Shown here piece by piece: positions 9,106 to 18,461 of a DNA stretch of 64,000 bases. The first letter of the stretch is position 1. The number at the start of each line of letters is the position of its first letter. The position numbers were made by a program, and so were the translations under genes. The stretch comes from Alphaproteobacteria bacterium (GTDB taxonomy: Bacteria > Pseudomonadota > Alphaproteobacteria > ATCC43930 > CGMCC-115725): assembly GCA_028871055.1 (NCBI GenBank), contig JAGWON010000005.1:105101-169100 (forward strand). Reading direction: 5' to 3'. The notes beneath the pieces were generated by a model. It did no database searches, was not told where the DNA came from, and saw only the letters and a list, made by a program, of their open reading frames with translations.

Positions 9106-10608
9106 ATGGCCCTTATGCCCCGTCTGGATCTGCGCCAAGGTCAGGCGCTCGTCATGACGCCGCAGCTGCAGCAGGCGATCAAGCTGCTGCAGATGTCGAG
9201 CCTCGAACTCTCGGCTTATGTCGAGAGCGAGCTTGAGCAGAATCCGCTGCTCGAGCGCGACGAGGCATCCGAAGACGGCGCCGCCGATGAGGCCCCGGCG
9301 GGCGACGCCGCCGCCGAACCGCCGGCCGTCGATGCCCCCAGTCCGGACGACCGTCGCGACGTCGAGGCCGGCGCGGATGCCGCGGATGCGGCCGAGACCT
9401 GGCATGAAGAGGCGGGGCGCGAGGGCGAGGGCAATCTCGATTACGCCGGCGATCCCGAGGCCTGGCGCACCCGCACCAGCGCGGTTGCCGCCGACGGCCT
9501 GCCGGGACTCGACCAGACGCTCACGCGCCCGATCAGCCTGCGCGAACATCTGCTGGAGCAGCTTGCCGTCGAGATTCACGACCCTGCCGACCGGGTGATC
9601 GGCAGCCATCTCATCGACATGGTGGACGAGGCCGGCTACATCGCGGGCGACTTCGCCGCGATCGCCGAACTGCTGTCATGCGACACCGCGCGCGTCGAGA
9701 AGACGGTGGTGCTGCTCCAGCGCTTCGATCCGCCGGGTGTCTTCGCGCGCAATCTTGCTGAATGCCTGGCGCTGCAACTGAAGGAGCGCGACCGCTTCGA
9801 TCCGGCGATGCGTACGTTGATCGAGAACCTGCCGCTGCTTGCCAAGCGCGACGCGCAACAGCTGATGCGCGTCTGCCGGGTCGATGCCGCCGATCTCGCG
9901 CAGATGGTGGCCGAGATCAAGGCCCTCAACCCGAAACCCGGCCTCGCCTTCGACAAGGCCGCGCCCGAAGTGGTGGTGCCCGACGTGCTGCTGCGCGTCC
10001 TGCCCAACGGATCGTGGGCGGTCGAACTCAACAGCGACAGCCTGCCGCGCGTCCTGGTCAACAACCGCTACTACGCCGAGGTCAGCGACGCCGCCAAAAA
10101 CAAGCGGGAGAAGGAATACCTCTCCGAGCGGTATCAATCGGCGAATTGGCTGGTGAAGGCGCTGCACCAGCGCGCAACCACGATCCTCAAGGTTTCGCGT
10201 GAAATCGTGCGCCAGCAGGACGGATTCCTGCGACACGGCGTGCAACATCTCAAGCCGCTGGTGCTGCGCGACATCGCCACCGCGATCGAGATGCACGAAA
10301 GCACGGTCAGCCGCGTCACCACCAACAAATACATGCTCACGCCGCGCGGCATATACGAACTCAAGTACTTCTTCACGTCGGCGATCGCGGCGGCCTCGGG
10401 CGAGGCGCACTCGGCCGAGGCGGTGCGCTTCCGCATCCGCTCGCTCATCGAGGCGGAATCAAGCGAAATCCTGTCCGACGATCGGATCGTGGAAATTTTA
10501 ATGAAAGAAGGTATAGACATCGCTCGCCGGACGGTCGCCAAATACCGGGAGGCCATGAACATACCGTCCTCGGTGCGGCGCCGCCGCGAGAAGGCCTTGC
10601 AATTTTGA
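9106..10608 (+). CDS. rpoN: RNA polymerase sigma-54 factor
   Basis: A 500-residue sigma-54 that directs transcription from -24/-12 promoters with enhancer-binding activators, typically for nitrogen control and other alternative functions. The glutamine-rich region I (MTPQLQQAIKLLQMSSLEL) is at the N-terminus, an acidic Ala/Asp-rich region II follows at about residues 45-120, and region III ends in the RpoN box ARRTVAKYRE and the tail SVRRRREKALQF. The position after lptB is standard in proteobacteria. The hibernation factor gene (hpf/raiA) usually found next is absent. Confidence 0.98.
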   Translation: MALMPRLDLRQGQALVMTPQLQQAIKLLQMSSLELSAYVESELEQNPLLERDEASEDGAADEAPAGDAAAEPPAVDAPSPDDRRDVEAGADAADAAETWHEEAGREGEGNLDYAGDPEAWRTRTSAVAADGLPGLDQTLTRPISLREHLLEQLAVEIHDPADRVIGSHLIDMVDEAGYIAGDFAAIAELLSCDTARVEKTVVLLQRFDPPGVFARNLAECLALQLKERDRFDPAMRTLIENLPLLAKRDAQQLMRVCRVDAADLAQMVAEIKALNPKPGLAFDKAAPEVVVPDVLLRVLPNGSWAVELNSDSLPRVLVNNRYYAEVSDAAKNKREKEYLSERYQSANWLVKALHQRATTILKVSREIVRQQDGFLRHGVQHLKPLVLRDIATAIEMHESTVSRVTTNKYMLTPRGIYELKYFFTSAIAAASGEAHSAEAVRFRIRSLIEAESSEILSDDRIVEILMKEGIDIARRTVAKYREAMNIPSSVRRRREKALQF

Positions 10609-10634
10609 CCGTGCAACCAGCGACGAATCCGGCA

Positions 10635-11099
10635 ATGCAGATTTCCGATCTTCTGACCCCGAAAGCGGTGACGACGCGCCTGAAGGCCGCCAACAAGAAG
10701 CAGGCCCTGCAGGATCTGGCCAAGCGCGCGGCGCCACTGATGGGTGTCGACGAGCGCGTGCTGTTCGAGACGCTGATCGAGCGCGAGCGCCTGGGCTCGA
10801 CCGGGATCGGCAACGGCGTCGCCGTGCCGCACGGCCGGCTGCCTGGCCTGTCGGCGCCAACGGGATTCTTCGCGCGCCTCGAAAAGCCGGTCGACTTCGA
10901 GGCGGTGGACAACCGCCCGGTCGATCTGATCTTCCTGCTGGTGACGCCCGAAGGCGCCGGCGGCGATCACCTCAAGGCGCTGGCGCTGGTCTCGCGCCTG
11001 CTGCGCGACCGCAAGACCTGCGACAAGCTGCGCGGCACCGACCGCGCCGACGCGCTCTACGCGCTGCTCGTCGACCACGCCGCGAGCCACGCCGCCTGA
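10635..11099 (+). CDS. ptsN: PTS IIA-like nitrogen regulatory protein PtsN
   Basis: A 154-residue EIIA-Ntr, which receives phosphate from HPr-like carriers and regulates potassium, nitrogen and stress processes instead of transporting sugar. The phosphorylation-site motif VAVPHGRL places the active His at residue 66 from the ATG at 10635. In-frame TTG (10605, overlapping the rpoN stop) and GTG (10611) are alternative starts; I prefer the ATG because the family begins with a short lead such as MQISDLLTP. It is the last gene of the lpt-rpoN unit and is convergent with the DUF1150 gene 39 bases away. Confidence 0.93.
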   Translation: MQISDLLTPKAVTTRLKAANKKQALQDLAKRAAPLMGVDERVLFETLIERERLGSTGIGNGVAVPHGRLPGLSAPTGFFARLEKPVDFEAVDNRPVDLIFLLVTPEGAGGDHLKALALVSRLLRDRKTCDKLRGTDRADALYALLVDHAASHAA

Positions 11100-11138
11100 C
11101 GCGGCGTGCGGTGGCGCTCGCGGCTCGGTGACCGCGGT

Positions 11139-11360
11139 TCAGTGAACGCTGAGGGGCTCGAGATCGTTCTGGCGGACGGCCGCTTGGGCGACCGCCAGCG
11201 TCGGCATCACCGCCATCGGCGTACCGTCGGCGGCGTGGATCGCGTATCCCGAGCGGCCCTCGACCACGACGGGCCGGATGTAGGCCAAATCCTGCAGCCC
11301 CCAATGCGCGAATTCCTTCGCCGAGATGTTCTTGAGCCGGGTGATTTCCTGGTTATTCAT
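11139..11360 (-). CDS. DUF1150 family small protein
   Basis: A 73-residue protein (MNNQEITRLKNISAKEF, then IRPVVVEGRSGYAIHAADGT) of the DUF1150 family found in alphaproteobacteria, often immediately after an Hsp20 gene. No signal or membrane segment. Its start overlaps the end of the hsp20 gene by eight bases, so the two are translationally coupled. Function is unknown; association with the small heat-shock protein suggests stress-linked expression. Confidence 0.85.
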   Translation of the reverse strand: MNNQEITRLKNISAKEFAHWGLQDLAYIRPVVVEGRSGYAIHAADGTPMAVMPTLAVAQAAVRQNDLEPLSVH

Positions 11361-11799
11361 GGCTGCCTGCCTTTCCGTTCGTCAGGTTGGCGGAACGGCG
11401 AATCTCGATGCGCTTGACCCGTTGGTCGGACTGTCGCCGCACGAGATCGACGTTGAGAAGACCGTTCTCGAGCCAAGCGCCGCCAACTTCGATGCCATCG
11501 GCGAGCACGAACGAGCGCTGGAACTGGCGCGCGGCGATGCCGCGATGGAGGTAGATCCGCTCTTTCTCCTCGACCTGTTTGCCGCGGATGACGAGCTGGT
11601 TGTCCTCGATCTGCACCGAGAGGTCGTCCATGGTAAAGCCGGCCAGCGCCAAGGTGATGCGCAGGGCGTTTTCGCCGCGCTGCTCGACGTTATACGGGGG
11701 ATAGCCGTCGGCCGTAGCCTTGGTGACCCGGTCGAGCGCCCGCTCGAACTGGTCGAACCCCAGCAACAGGGGAGAATTGAAGACTGACAAACGAGCCAC
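11353..11799 (-). CDS. Small heat-shock protein, Hsp20/IbpA family
   Basis: A 148-residue ATP-independent chaperone that binds unfolding proteins. The alpha-crystallin domain spans about residues 36-130 (YNVEQRGENALRITLALAGF; VIRGKQVEEKERIYLHRGIAARQFQRSF; LENGLLNVDLVR). It starts at a GTG (11797-11799) preceded by a strong GAGGAGG site six bases upstream. A heat-shock-type promoter lies about 100 bases upstream. The next gene is the DUF1150 partner. Confidence 0.93.
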   Translation of the reverse strand: MARLSVFNSPLLLGFDQFERALDRVTKATADGYPPYNVEQRGENALRITLALAGFTMDDLSVQIEDNQLVIRGKQVEEKERIYLHRGIAARQFQRSFVLADGIEVGGAWLENGLLNVDLVRRQSDQRVKRIEIRRSANLTNGKAGSHE

Positions 11800-12080
11800 T
11801 TGGACCTCCTCGCTCGAGCTAAGTCCGCCATCCGGGGCCCCGTTTCGGGCGCCCCATCGTGTTGATCGGGACGCGCCATCCGGCCGCGCCCGAAAACCGA
11901 CATATGGGATCGCGCGGCGGCGCCATCAAGATCGGCTAAGGCCTTGTGCGGGGCGGGAAAATCAGCGCTCCGGCGCGCCGCCGGATCGAACCGACCGCGC
12001 CGAAGACGCTGCCGCCCGTGGCCGCGCAAAAATGACAACCGATGGATTCAGCGCCATGATCCGGCATCGCCGGCCGGCAG
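11800..12080. other. Intergenic region between hsp20 and tRNA-Ala
   Basis: About 280 bases with no supported gene. It contains the hsp20 ribosome-binding site and candidate heat-shock promoter. I see no clear ROSE-type RNA thermometer, although the segment just before the start codon (GCTCGAGCGAGGAGG) can self-pair and partly hide the ribosome-binding site. Confidence 0.6.
11901..11930 (-). promoter_or_regulatory. Candidate sigma-32 (RpoH) promoter for hsp20
   Basis: On the minus strand CTTGAT (11925-11930) is followed, after 16 bases, by CCCATATG (11901-11908). This resembles heat-shock promoters (CTTGAA with CCCATNT, or the alphaproteobacterial CTTG-N17-CYTATNTNNG form). It would give a 5' leader of roughly 95 bases before the hsp20 GTG. 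Match judged by eye only. Confidence 0.5.
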
Positions 12081-12118
12081 AAAAAATGAAGGCCCAGCGC
12101 AGATAGCGCCGGGCCTTC
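12081..12118 (-). terminator. Rho-independent terminator of tRNA-Ala
   Basis: On the minus strand GAAGGCCC pairs with GGGCCTTC (12088-12118) with an inner GCGC/GCGC pair and a small loop, followed directly by A and six T residues. It starts three bases after the encoded CCA of tRNA-Ala. Confidence 0.93.
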
Positions 12119-12121
12119 AAT

Positions 12122-12197
<76 letters not shown>

Positions 12198-12267
12198 GAA
12201 CCGAGCGTCCCGCGGCGGGAACGCGGAAAATCTAGCGCGGCGCGGCCAGTTGGAAAAGGCCCGCGCG

Positions 12268-12720
12268 TCAGCGATCGTCCTCCTCGTCGACGTTCTCGAT
12301 GACCTCGGCCATGTCGTCCTCGTCCTCGCCGAGTTCCGAGGCGTCTTCGATGACCTCCTCCTCTTCGTCTTCCTTTTTCTTCTCGTCGCCCGCGATCTTG
12401 CCGCCGCCCTTGCCCTTGCCGGCCTTCGCGGCCTCGGCCCCTTCCTCCGCGCTTTCCTCGCTGACCGGGATTTCGGTCACCACCTCGCCCTCCTCGTCGG
12501 GTTCGGCGGCCAGATCGGCCTCGAGCTCCACATCCTCCAGCGGCACGACGTCTTCCACCGCGGCCGGCGCGACGGCACGGGATTTCCTGGTCTTGACCAG
12601 GGACTCCGCGTCGAACGGTGCCCCGCATTTCGGACATGTGACCGGGTCGCGCCGCATATCGTAATAACGCGTGCCACAATTCGGGCAAATCCGCTTGGTA
12701 CCCCACTCCAGCTTCGTCAC
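12268..12720 (-). CDS. TIGR02300 family zinc-ribbon protein with acidic tail
   Basis: A 150-residue protein beginning at a GTG (12718-12720) with a GGAGG site upstream. The N-terminus holds a four-cysteine zinc ribbon ([11 protein letters not shown], then CPKCGAPFD), the hallmark of TIGR02300, also called the FYDLN acid family. From about residue 45 to the end the chain is dominated by Glu, Asp, Ala and Lys, including a stretch [18 protein letters not shown]. The family is widespread in alphaproteobacteria and of unknown function. It is divergent from aroA with about 180 bases between them. Confidence 0.85.
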   Translation of the reverse strand: MTKLEWGTKRICPNCGTRYYDMRRDPVTCPKCGAPFDAESLVKTRKSRAVAPAAVEDVVPLEDVELEADLAAEPDEEGEVVTEIPVSEESAEEGAEAAKAGKGKGGGKIAGDEKKKEDEEEEVIEDASELGEDEDDMAEVIENVDEEDDR

Positions 12721-12900
12721 GGTGCCTCCGCTACGATGCGAACGCCAAATCCACAATTCCGGCCCTTTGCCACGACCGCGCTCCGCTGTCAAAAGCTAAT
12801 TCGCGGACGCCGCGGGGCGACGCGCCGGGGCCGTCGCGGCCGGGTCGCCTCGACGAACGCGCTGTGCTAAAGACACCGTACCATCGGGGATATTTCATCG

Positions 12901-14232
12901 GTGACGGCGCTTTCCTCCGGATCGTCGCGCCCGCTTCGCGGCCGCTGCCGCGTGCCCGGCGACAAATCCATCTCGCACCGCGCGTTGATTCTTGGCGCGC
13001 TTGCGGTCGGCCGCACGCGGATTCGGAACTTGCTCGAAGGCGACGACGTGCTGCGCACCGGCGCAGCGTTGAAAGCGCTCGGCGCGCGCATCGAGCGCGA
13101 CGGCAAAGACACGTGGAGCGTGCAGGGCGTCGGCACCGGTGGGCTCGTCGAGCCGGCCGAAGTCCTCGATTTCGGCAACTCGGGCACCGGCGCGCGGCTG
13201 CTGATGGGCGCGGTCGCGACGCATCCCATCGTTGCCTTCTTCACCGGCGACGAATCCCTGCGCCGCCGCCCGATGGCGCGCATCATCGAGCCGCTGACAC
13301 GGACGGGCGCGCGCTTCGTGGCGCGCGACGGCGGCCGCCTGCCACTGGCGGTGGTCGGAGCGCCGTCGCCGATGCCGATCGCCTACACGCTGCCCGTTCC
13401 GTCGGCACAGGTGAAATCGGCGGTCCTGCTCGCCGGCCTCAACGCGCCGGGCGAGACCACGGTGATCGAGCCGATCGCGACGCGCGACCACACCGAGAAT
13501 ATGCTGCGGCACTTCGGCGCCAGCGTCGAGGTCGTCGCGACCGAGACCGGCGGCAAGCGGATCACCCTGGTCGGACAGCCGGAGCTGAAGCCCGCTGACC
13601 TGACGGTGCCGGGCGATCCGTCATCGGCCGCCTTCCCGGTCGTTGCGGCGTTGCTCCGTCCCGGTTCGCAGATCACGATCGAGGGCGTCGGCATCAACCC
13701 GCTGCGCGCCGGGCTCTATCGGACACTCGCCGAAATGGGCGCGCGCATCGCCTTTGGCAAGGAGCGGATCGCCGGCGGCGAGCGCGTCGCCGACGTCAAG
13801 GTCGCGGCCGGCGCGCTTCACGGCATCGAGGTTCCGGCCGCGCGCGCGCCGAGCATGATCGACGAGTATCCCGTGCTCGCGGTCGCCGCCGCCTTCGCCA
13901 AGGGCCGAACCGTGATGCACGGGCTGGGCGAACTTCGCGTCAAGGAAAGCGACCGTCTGGCCGCGATCGCCGACGGTCTTCAGAGTTGCGGCGTCACGGT
14001 CGCGGTCGCGGGCGACACGCTGACGGTGGACGGCAAAGGCGCGCCGCCCTTGGGCGGTGCGCGCGTCGCGGCGCGGCTCGATCATCGCATCGCCATGGCG
14101 TTCCTGGTCCTGGGCGGAGCGGCGCGCAAGCCGGTGCGCATCGATGACGGCGAGACCATCGCCACCAGCTTCCCGGGCTTCGTCGATCTGATGAACCGGT
14201 TGGGCGCGCGCATTGCCGAGGCCAAGCGGTGA
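12901..14232 (+). CDS. aroA: 3-phosphoshikimate 1-carboxyvinyltransferase (EPSP synthase)
   Basis: The sixth step of the shikimate pathway, joining phosphoenolpyruvate to shikimate 3-phosphate. It is 443 residues, starting at a GTG. Motifs [17 protein letters not shown] and RDHTEN place it in the class II group that includes the Agrobacterium CP4 enzyme. The loop that determines glyphosate response reads NSGTG, with Gly where CP4 has Ala. The NPTR motif of CP4 is NPLR here. cmk overlaps the stop by four bases. Confidence 0.97.
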   Translation: MTALSSGSSRPLRGRCRVPGDKSISHRALILGALAVGRTRIRNLLEGDDVLRTGAALKALGARIERDGKDTWSVQGVGTGGLVEPAEVLDFGNSGTGARLLMGAVATHPIVAFFTGDESLRRRPMARIIEPLTRTGARFVARDGGRLPLAVVGAPSPMPIAYTLPVPSAQVKSAVLLAGLNAPGETTVIEPIATRDHTENMLRHFGASVEVVATETGGKRITLVGQPELKPADLTVPGDPSSAAFPVVAALLRPGSQITIEGVGINPLRAGLYRTLAEMGARIAFGKERIAGGERVADVKVAAGALHGIEVPAARAPSMIDEYPVLAVAAAFAKGRTVMHGLGELRVKESDRLAAIADGLQSCGVTVAVAGDTLTVDGKGAPPLGGARVAARLDHRIAMAFLVLGGAARKPVRIDDGETIATSFPGFVDLMNRLGARIAEAKR

Positions 14233-14858
14233 TCATCGCGGTCGACGGCCCGGCGGCCTCGGGCAAGGGCACGCTGGCACGCCGCCTCGCCCGGCATTTC
14301 GGCCTCAATCACCTCGATACCGGCTCGCTCTATCGCGCCGTTGCTTTCCGGGCGCTGGCCGCCGGCGCCGATCCGGCCGATCCCGATGCCGCCGTGGCGG
14401 CGGCCCGGCAGGTCACGCCACGCGATCTCGACGACCAGCGGCTCCGCGACGAGAAAGTGGCCCAGACGGCTTCGGTGGTGGCGGCGATCCCCGGCGTCCG
14501 CGCGGTGTTGCTGGCGTTCCAGCGCGAATTCGCCCGCCGCGGCAAGGGAGCGGTCCTGGATGGCCGCGACATCGGCACGGTGGTCTGCCCGGATGCCGAC
14601 GTTAAGCTCTTCCTCACGGCTACGGTCGAGGCCAGAGCCCTCAGGCGATTCAAAGAGTTGCAGGCCGAGGGCGGCACCGCTATATACGAGCGCGTCCTGC
14701 AGGACATGAAGCTTCGCGACGCGCGCGACCGGGAGCGCCGAACCGCCCCGTTGCACCGCGCGTCTGACGCTTTCGAGCTCGACACCACCGCGCTCGATGC
14801 CGATGCCGCTTTCGCGGCCGCTCTCCGGTTCATCGGGGAGACCAAACCGCGCCGCTAG
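14229..14858 (+). CDS. cmk: Cytidylate kinase
   Basis: A 209-residue kinase phosphorylating CMP and dCMP for nucleotide synthesis. The P-loop [11 protein letters not shown] is at residues 7-17, followed by [10 protein letters not shown] and the [10 protein letters not shown] segment typical of the family; the lid region is RFKELQ near residue 141. It starts at a GTG that overlaps the aroA stop (GTGA). The aroA-cmk-rpsA order is conserved in many proteobacteria. Confidence 0.96.
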   Translation: MIIAVDGPAASGKGTLARRLARHFGLNHLDTGSLYRAVAFRALAAGADPADPDAAVAAARQVTPRDLDDQRLRDEKVAQTASVVAAIPGVRAVLLAFQREFARRGKGAVLDGRDIGTVVCPDADVKLFLTATVEARALRRFKELQAEGGTAIYERVLQDMKLRDARDRERRTAPLHRASDAFELDTTALDADAAFAAALRFIGETKPRR

Positions 14859-14973
14859 GCGCGTTCTGCATGGACCACGGGTTCACGTCGCCGCACCCGA
14901 TCTCGTCGGCGGCCGGCCGCGTTCCTCCCCCGTGGGGCCGCGGTCTTCGTCACGGGGAAGTTCCGGAGTTCGT

Positions 14974-16704
14974 ATGGCCGCTCGTCAATCCGCTGTTTCG
15001 CAGGAAAAAGGCAAGGAGAGCTTCGCGGCGCTCCTCGAGGAAACGCTGGGTTCCGCCGCCGGCCTCGAAGGCACCGTGGTCAAAGGCCAAGTCGTCGCCA
15101 TCGAGAACGACATGGTGCTGATCGACGTCGGCCTCAAATCCGAGGGCCGCGTGCCGCTGAAGGAATTCAGTGCGCCGGGCCGCGCGCCGGAGCTCAAGGC
15201 CGGCGACACGGTCGAGGTCTTCCTCGAGCGCATGGAAGGCAAGAACGGCGAAGCGCAGCTGTCGCGGGAAAAGGCGCGGCGCGAGGAGGCATGGTCGCTC
15301 CTCGAAAAGAACTTCCAGGCGAACGAACGCGTCCAGGGCGTCATCTTCGGCCGGGTCAAGGGCGGCTTCACCGTCGACCTGTCGGGCGCCGTCGCCTTCC
15401 TGCCGGGCAGCCAGGTCGACATCCGGCCGGTGCGCGATATCACGCCGCTGCTGGGTTCGCCGCAGCAGTTCCAGATCCTCAAGATGGACCGCGCGCGCGG
15501 CAACATCGTGGTCTCGCGCCGCGCCGTGCTCGAAGAGAGCCGCGCCGAGCAGCGTTCCGAGCTCGTGGCCTCGCTCAAGGAAGGCCAGGTGCTGACCGGC
15601 GTCGTCAAGAACATCACCGATTACGGCGCGTTCGTCGACCTGGGCGGCGTCGACGGCCTGCTGCATGTCACCGACATCGCCTGGCGGCGGATCAACCATC
15701 CGTCCGAGGCCCTGCATATCGGCCAGACCGTGAAGGTCCAGGTCATCCGCTTCAACCCCGAGACTCAGCGCATCTCGCTGGGCATGAAGCAGCTCGAGGC
15801 CGACCCCTGGGAGGGCGTCGAGCTCAAATATCCGGCCGGCGCCAAGTTCAAGGGCCGCGTCACCAACATCACGGATTACGGCGCCTTCGTCGAGCTGGAG
15901 CCCGGCGTCGAGGGCCTGGTCCATGTCTCCGAGATGAGCTGGACCAAGAAGAACGTGCATCCGGGCAAGATCGTCTCGACCAGCCAGGAGGTCGAGGTGA
16001 TGGTGCTCGACGTCGATCCGCAGAAGCGCCGCATCTCGCTCGGCCTCAAGCAGTGCCTGCCCAATCCGTGGGAGAGCTTCAAGGAGAAATACGCGGTCGG
16101 CACTGATCTCGAGGGCGAGATCAAGAACATCACCGAGTTCGGCGTGTTCGTCGGCCTGCCCGGCGACATCGACGGCATGGTGCACCTCTCCGACCTCGAC
16201 TGGCAGAAGCCGGGCGAAGAGGCGATCAAGGACTACAAGAAGGGCGACATGGCGAAGGTGCGCGTACTCGACGTCGACGTCGAGAAGGAGCGCATCTCGC
16301 TCGGCATCAAGCAGCTCCAGGCGGAGCCGGCTTCGGCCGCCGAAGCCGCCGGCGTCAAAAAGGGCGACATCGTCACCTGCACGGTTTCGGCGGTGACCGA
16401 CAGCGGCATCGAGGTCGCGCTCGCCAGCGGCATGCAGGGCTTCATCCGCAAGGCCGAGCTGTCGCGCGACCGCGCCGAACAACGCCCCGACCGCTTTGCC
16501 GTCGGCGAGAAGGTCGACGCCAAGGTTACCGGCTTCGACCGCAGCGGGCGCAAGGCCACGCTGTCGATCAAGTCGCGCGAGATCGAGGAAGACAAGCAGG
16601 CGATGGCGGAATACGGCTCGTCCGATTCCGGCGCCAGCCTCGGCGACATCCTCGGCGCGGCGTTGAGCCGCCGGAACGAAAAGGACGAGAAGTCCGGCGG
16701 CTGA
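14974..16704 (+). CDS. rpsA: 30S ribosomal protein S1
   Basis: A 576-residue RNA-binding protein that docks mRNA on the small subunit. Six S1 repeats can be counted: the first near residues 30-100 (VVAIENDMVLIDVGLKSEGRVP), the second near 117-185, then four close matches to the VKNITDYGAFVDL pattern (around 205, 288, 373 and 463). The ATG at 14974 has GGAG six bases upstream. A longer in-frame reading upstream is untranslated leader. The leader includes a seven-base inverted repeat (14928-14934 with 14951-14957) that may be regulatory. Confidence 0.97.
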   Translation: MAARQSAVSQEKGKESFAALLEETLGSAAGLEGTVVKGQVVAIENDMVLIDVGLKSEGRVPLKEFSAPGRAPELKAGDTVEVFLERMEGKNGEAQLSREKARREEAWSLLEKNFQANERVQGVIFGRVKGGFTVDLSGAVAFLPGSQVDIRPVRDITPLLGSPQQFQILKMDRARGNIVVSRRAVLEESRAEQRSELVASLKEGQVLTGVVKNITDYGAFVDLGGVDGLLHVTDIAWRRINHPSEALHIGQTVKVQVIRFNPETQRISLGMKQLEADPWEGVELKYPAGAKFKGRVTNITDYGAFVELEPGVEGLVHVSEMSWTKKNVHPGKIVSTSQEVEVMVLDVDPQKRRISLGLKQCLPNPWESFKEKYAVGTDLEGEIKNITEFGVFVGLPGDIDGMVHLSDLDWQKPGEEAIKDYKKGDMAKVRVLDVDVEKERISLGIKQLQAEPASAAEAAGVKKGDIVTCTVSAVTDSGIEVALASGMQGFIRKAELSRDRAEQRPDRFAVGEKVDAKVTGFDRSGRKATLSIKSREIEEDKQAMAEYGSSDSGASLGDILGAALSRRNEKDEKSGG

Positions 16705-16717
16705 ACCCGGCCGGACG

Positions 16718-16744
16718 GCCCCGTCCCGCGTTTCTTGACGGGGC
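16718..16744 (+). terminator. Hairpin after rpsA, possible terminator
   Basis: GCCCCGTC (16718-16725) pairs perfectly with GACGGGGC (16737-16744) across an 11-base loop, beginning 13 bases after the rpsA stop. No T-run follows, so termination may be partial or the hairpin may protect the 3' end. Confidence 0.5.
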
Positions 16745-16804
16745 GGGCGGAATTTGGCAGGGTTTCCAATGATTTAACGCGGCGCGGGGGGCTTAGGCTG
16801 CGCG

Positions 16805-17089
16805 ATGACCAAATCCGAACTCATTCAACGCCTGGCCGAGCGCAACCCGCACCTCTATCAGCGCGATGTCGAACGCATCGTTTCCACCGTTTTCGACGAG
16901 ATTGCGGCGGCGCTGTCGCGCGGCGACCGCGTCGAGCTGCGCGGGTTCGGCGCCTTTTCGGTCAAGCGGCGCGGCGCGCGCATGGGCCGCAATCCGCGCA
17001 CCGGCGCGAGCGTTCAGGTCGGCGAGAAGCACATCCCCTTCTTCAAGACCGGCAAGGAGCTGCGCGAGCGGCTCAACGAGCGGCCCTGA
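16805..17089 (+). CDS. ihfB: Integration host factor beta subunit
   Basis: A 94-residue nucleoid protein that bends DNA as a heterodimer with IHF-alpha, assisting sigma-54 promoters and replication or recombination complexes. The HU/IHF signature [21 protein letters not shown] is present with the Pro of the DNA-intercalating arm (RNPRTG). rpsA upstream is the usual neighbour. IHF would be relevant to rpoN-dependent promoters in this cell. Confidence 0.96.
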   Translation: MTKSELIQRLAERNPHLYQRDVERIVSTVFDEIAAALSRGDRVELRGFGAFSVKRRGARMGRNPRTGASVQVGEKHIPFFKTGKELRERLNERP

Positions 17090-17166
17090 TTGCGCGCGCA
17101 GCGGCCTTGTTCCTCGGCCGCGCGAGCGGGTTTGGCGGGGCGGCCGCTAGCGCGACCGAGTAGCAG

Positions 17167-17484
17167 ATGAAGCTGTTTCATTGGCTGGTGACGGCGCCGC
17201 TGGCGCTGGTTCTGGTGGTCTTCGCGGTGTCGAACCGTGCCCACGTCACCGTCAGGTTGTGGCCGTTTCCGTTCGAGCTCGAGACCCGGCTCTTCCTCGT
17301 CATCCTGCTGTCGCTTCTCGTCGGATTGCTGTTCGGCATGCTGATAGCGTGGCTGTCGGGCGGCGCGACGCGGCGCGGATCGCGCGCCCGCGCCAAGCGC
17401 ATCGCCGCGCTGGAGCGCGAGATCGAGGGCCTGCGTTCGAACCGGGCGACCATGCCGCCGCCGCTGCCGGGCGCCGGCGGCTAG
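17167..17484 (+). CDS. LapA-domain (DUF1049) membrane protein
   Basis: A 105-residue protein with two hydrophobic helices (LVTAPLALVLVVFAVSN and LFLVILLSLLVGLLFGMLIAWL) separated by a short extracytoplasmic loop with VRLWPFPFE, then a basic helix (RRGSRARAKRIAALEREIEGL) likely to form a coiled coil. This is the LapA/LapM domain layout; LapA with LapB controls LPS synthesis in enterobacteria. No lapB is adjacent. It lies in the usual spot after ihfB. Confidence 0.85.
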   Translation: MKLFHWLVTAPLALVLVVFAVSNRAHVTVRLWPFPFELETRLFLVILLSLLVGLLFGMLIAWLSGGATRRGSRARAKRIAALEREIEGLRSNRATMPPPLPGAGG

Positions 17485-17485
17485 G

Positions 17486-18433
17486 ATGCGCGCCTTCGCC
17501 TGGAGCGAGGCCGTCGCCGCTCTCGAACTGACGTCGCTGATCGAAGCGCTGCGGCAGGCCTTCCGTTCCGGCGGCATCACCGCGCCGCCGCCGCAACGCT
17601 ACGAGATTCCGGCGCGGCACGGCAACGCTGGCACGTTGGTGCTGATGCCGGCGTGGCAGGCGGACGACCGGCTGGGGGTCAATGTCCTGATCCGGTTTCC
17701 CGACGACCCGGTCCGCGGCGAAGCGACGGCCGAGGGCGCCTATCTCTTGCTCGAAGGGCGCACCGGCAAGCCGCTGGCGGCCTTCGATGCCGGAGCGCTC
17801 ACCGCGCGTCGGACCGCCGCCGCCTCGGCGCTCGCCGCGAGCTACCTGGCGCGGCCCGATAGCGAGCGCCTGCTGATGGTCGGCACCGGGCTTCTTGCCT
17901 CGCACCTGATCGAGGCGCATGCCGGCGTGCGGCCGATCCGTAACGTCCTGGTCTGGGATCGCGATCACGCCAAGGCCGAGCGCCTGGCGCACCGCCTGAC
18001 GCGGCGGATGCTCAAGGTCGCCGCCGCGGACGATCTGCAGCGTGCGGTCAACGGCGCGCACGTCATCTGCTGCGCCACCGTGGCGCCCGAGCCGATCCTG
18101 CAGGGTCATTGGCTGCCGCTCGGCGTCCATGTCGATCTCGTCGTCGGCGACACGCCAGCGATGCGCGCGGCCGACGACGAGACGATGCGCCGGGCGCGCA
18201 TCTTCGTCGACACACGCGAGGTGGCGCTCGTCGAGGCGGGCGACCTGATCCGGTCGATCCGATCGGGCGTGCTCAGGCCGGACGACGTCGCCGGCGATCT
18301 CTTCGAGCTGACGCGCGGCACCCGCGCCGGCCGGCGCTTCCACGACCAGATCACCCTGTTCGCGTCGGTCGGTCATGCGCTGGAAGACCTGGCGGCGGCC
18401 AAGCAGGCGTTGGAGAATGCGCTCGCGCCCTGA
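17486..18433 (+). CDS. Ornithine cyclodeaminase / mu-crystallin family protein
   Basis: A 315-residue NAD(P)-binding protein. The dinucleotide motif is in LLMVGTGLLASHLIEAH near residue 130, preceded by the conserved LTARRTAAASALAASYLA and followed by VWDRDHAKAERLA and VICCATVAPEPIL. Family members are ornithine cyclodeaminase, alanine dehydrogenase, ketimine reductase and opine-type enzymes, so the substrate is not assigned. It begins one base after the lapA-like stop, and lies before pyrF. Confidence 0.85.
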   Translation: MRAFAWSEAVAALELTSLIEALRQAFRSGGITAPPPQRYEIPARHGNAGTLVLMPAWQADDRLGVNVLIRFPDDPVRGEATAEGAYLLLEGRTGKPLAAFDAGALTARRTAAASALAASYLARPDSERLLMVGTGLLASHLIEAHAGVRPIRNVLVWDRDHAKAERLAHRLTRRMLKVAAADDLQRAVNGAHVICCATVAPEPILQGHWLPLGVHVDLVVGDTPAMRAADDETMRRARIFVDTREVALVEAGDLIRSIRSGVLRPDDVAGDLFELTRGTRAGRRFHDQITLFASVGHALEDLAAAKQALENALAP

Positions 18434-18461
18434 GGCGTGCCGCGCTTATATCCAGCCTGCC

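Noticed and set aside
14950..16482. A 510-codon minus-strand frame opposite rpsA
   Set aside because: Antisense of the six S1 domains; no independent signal.
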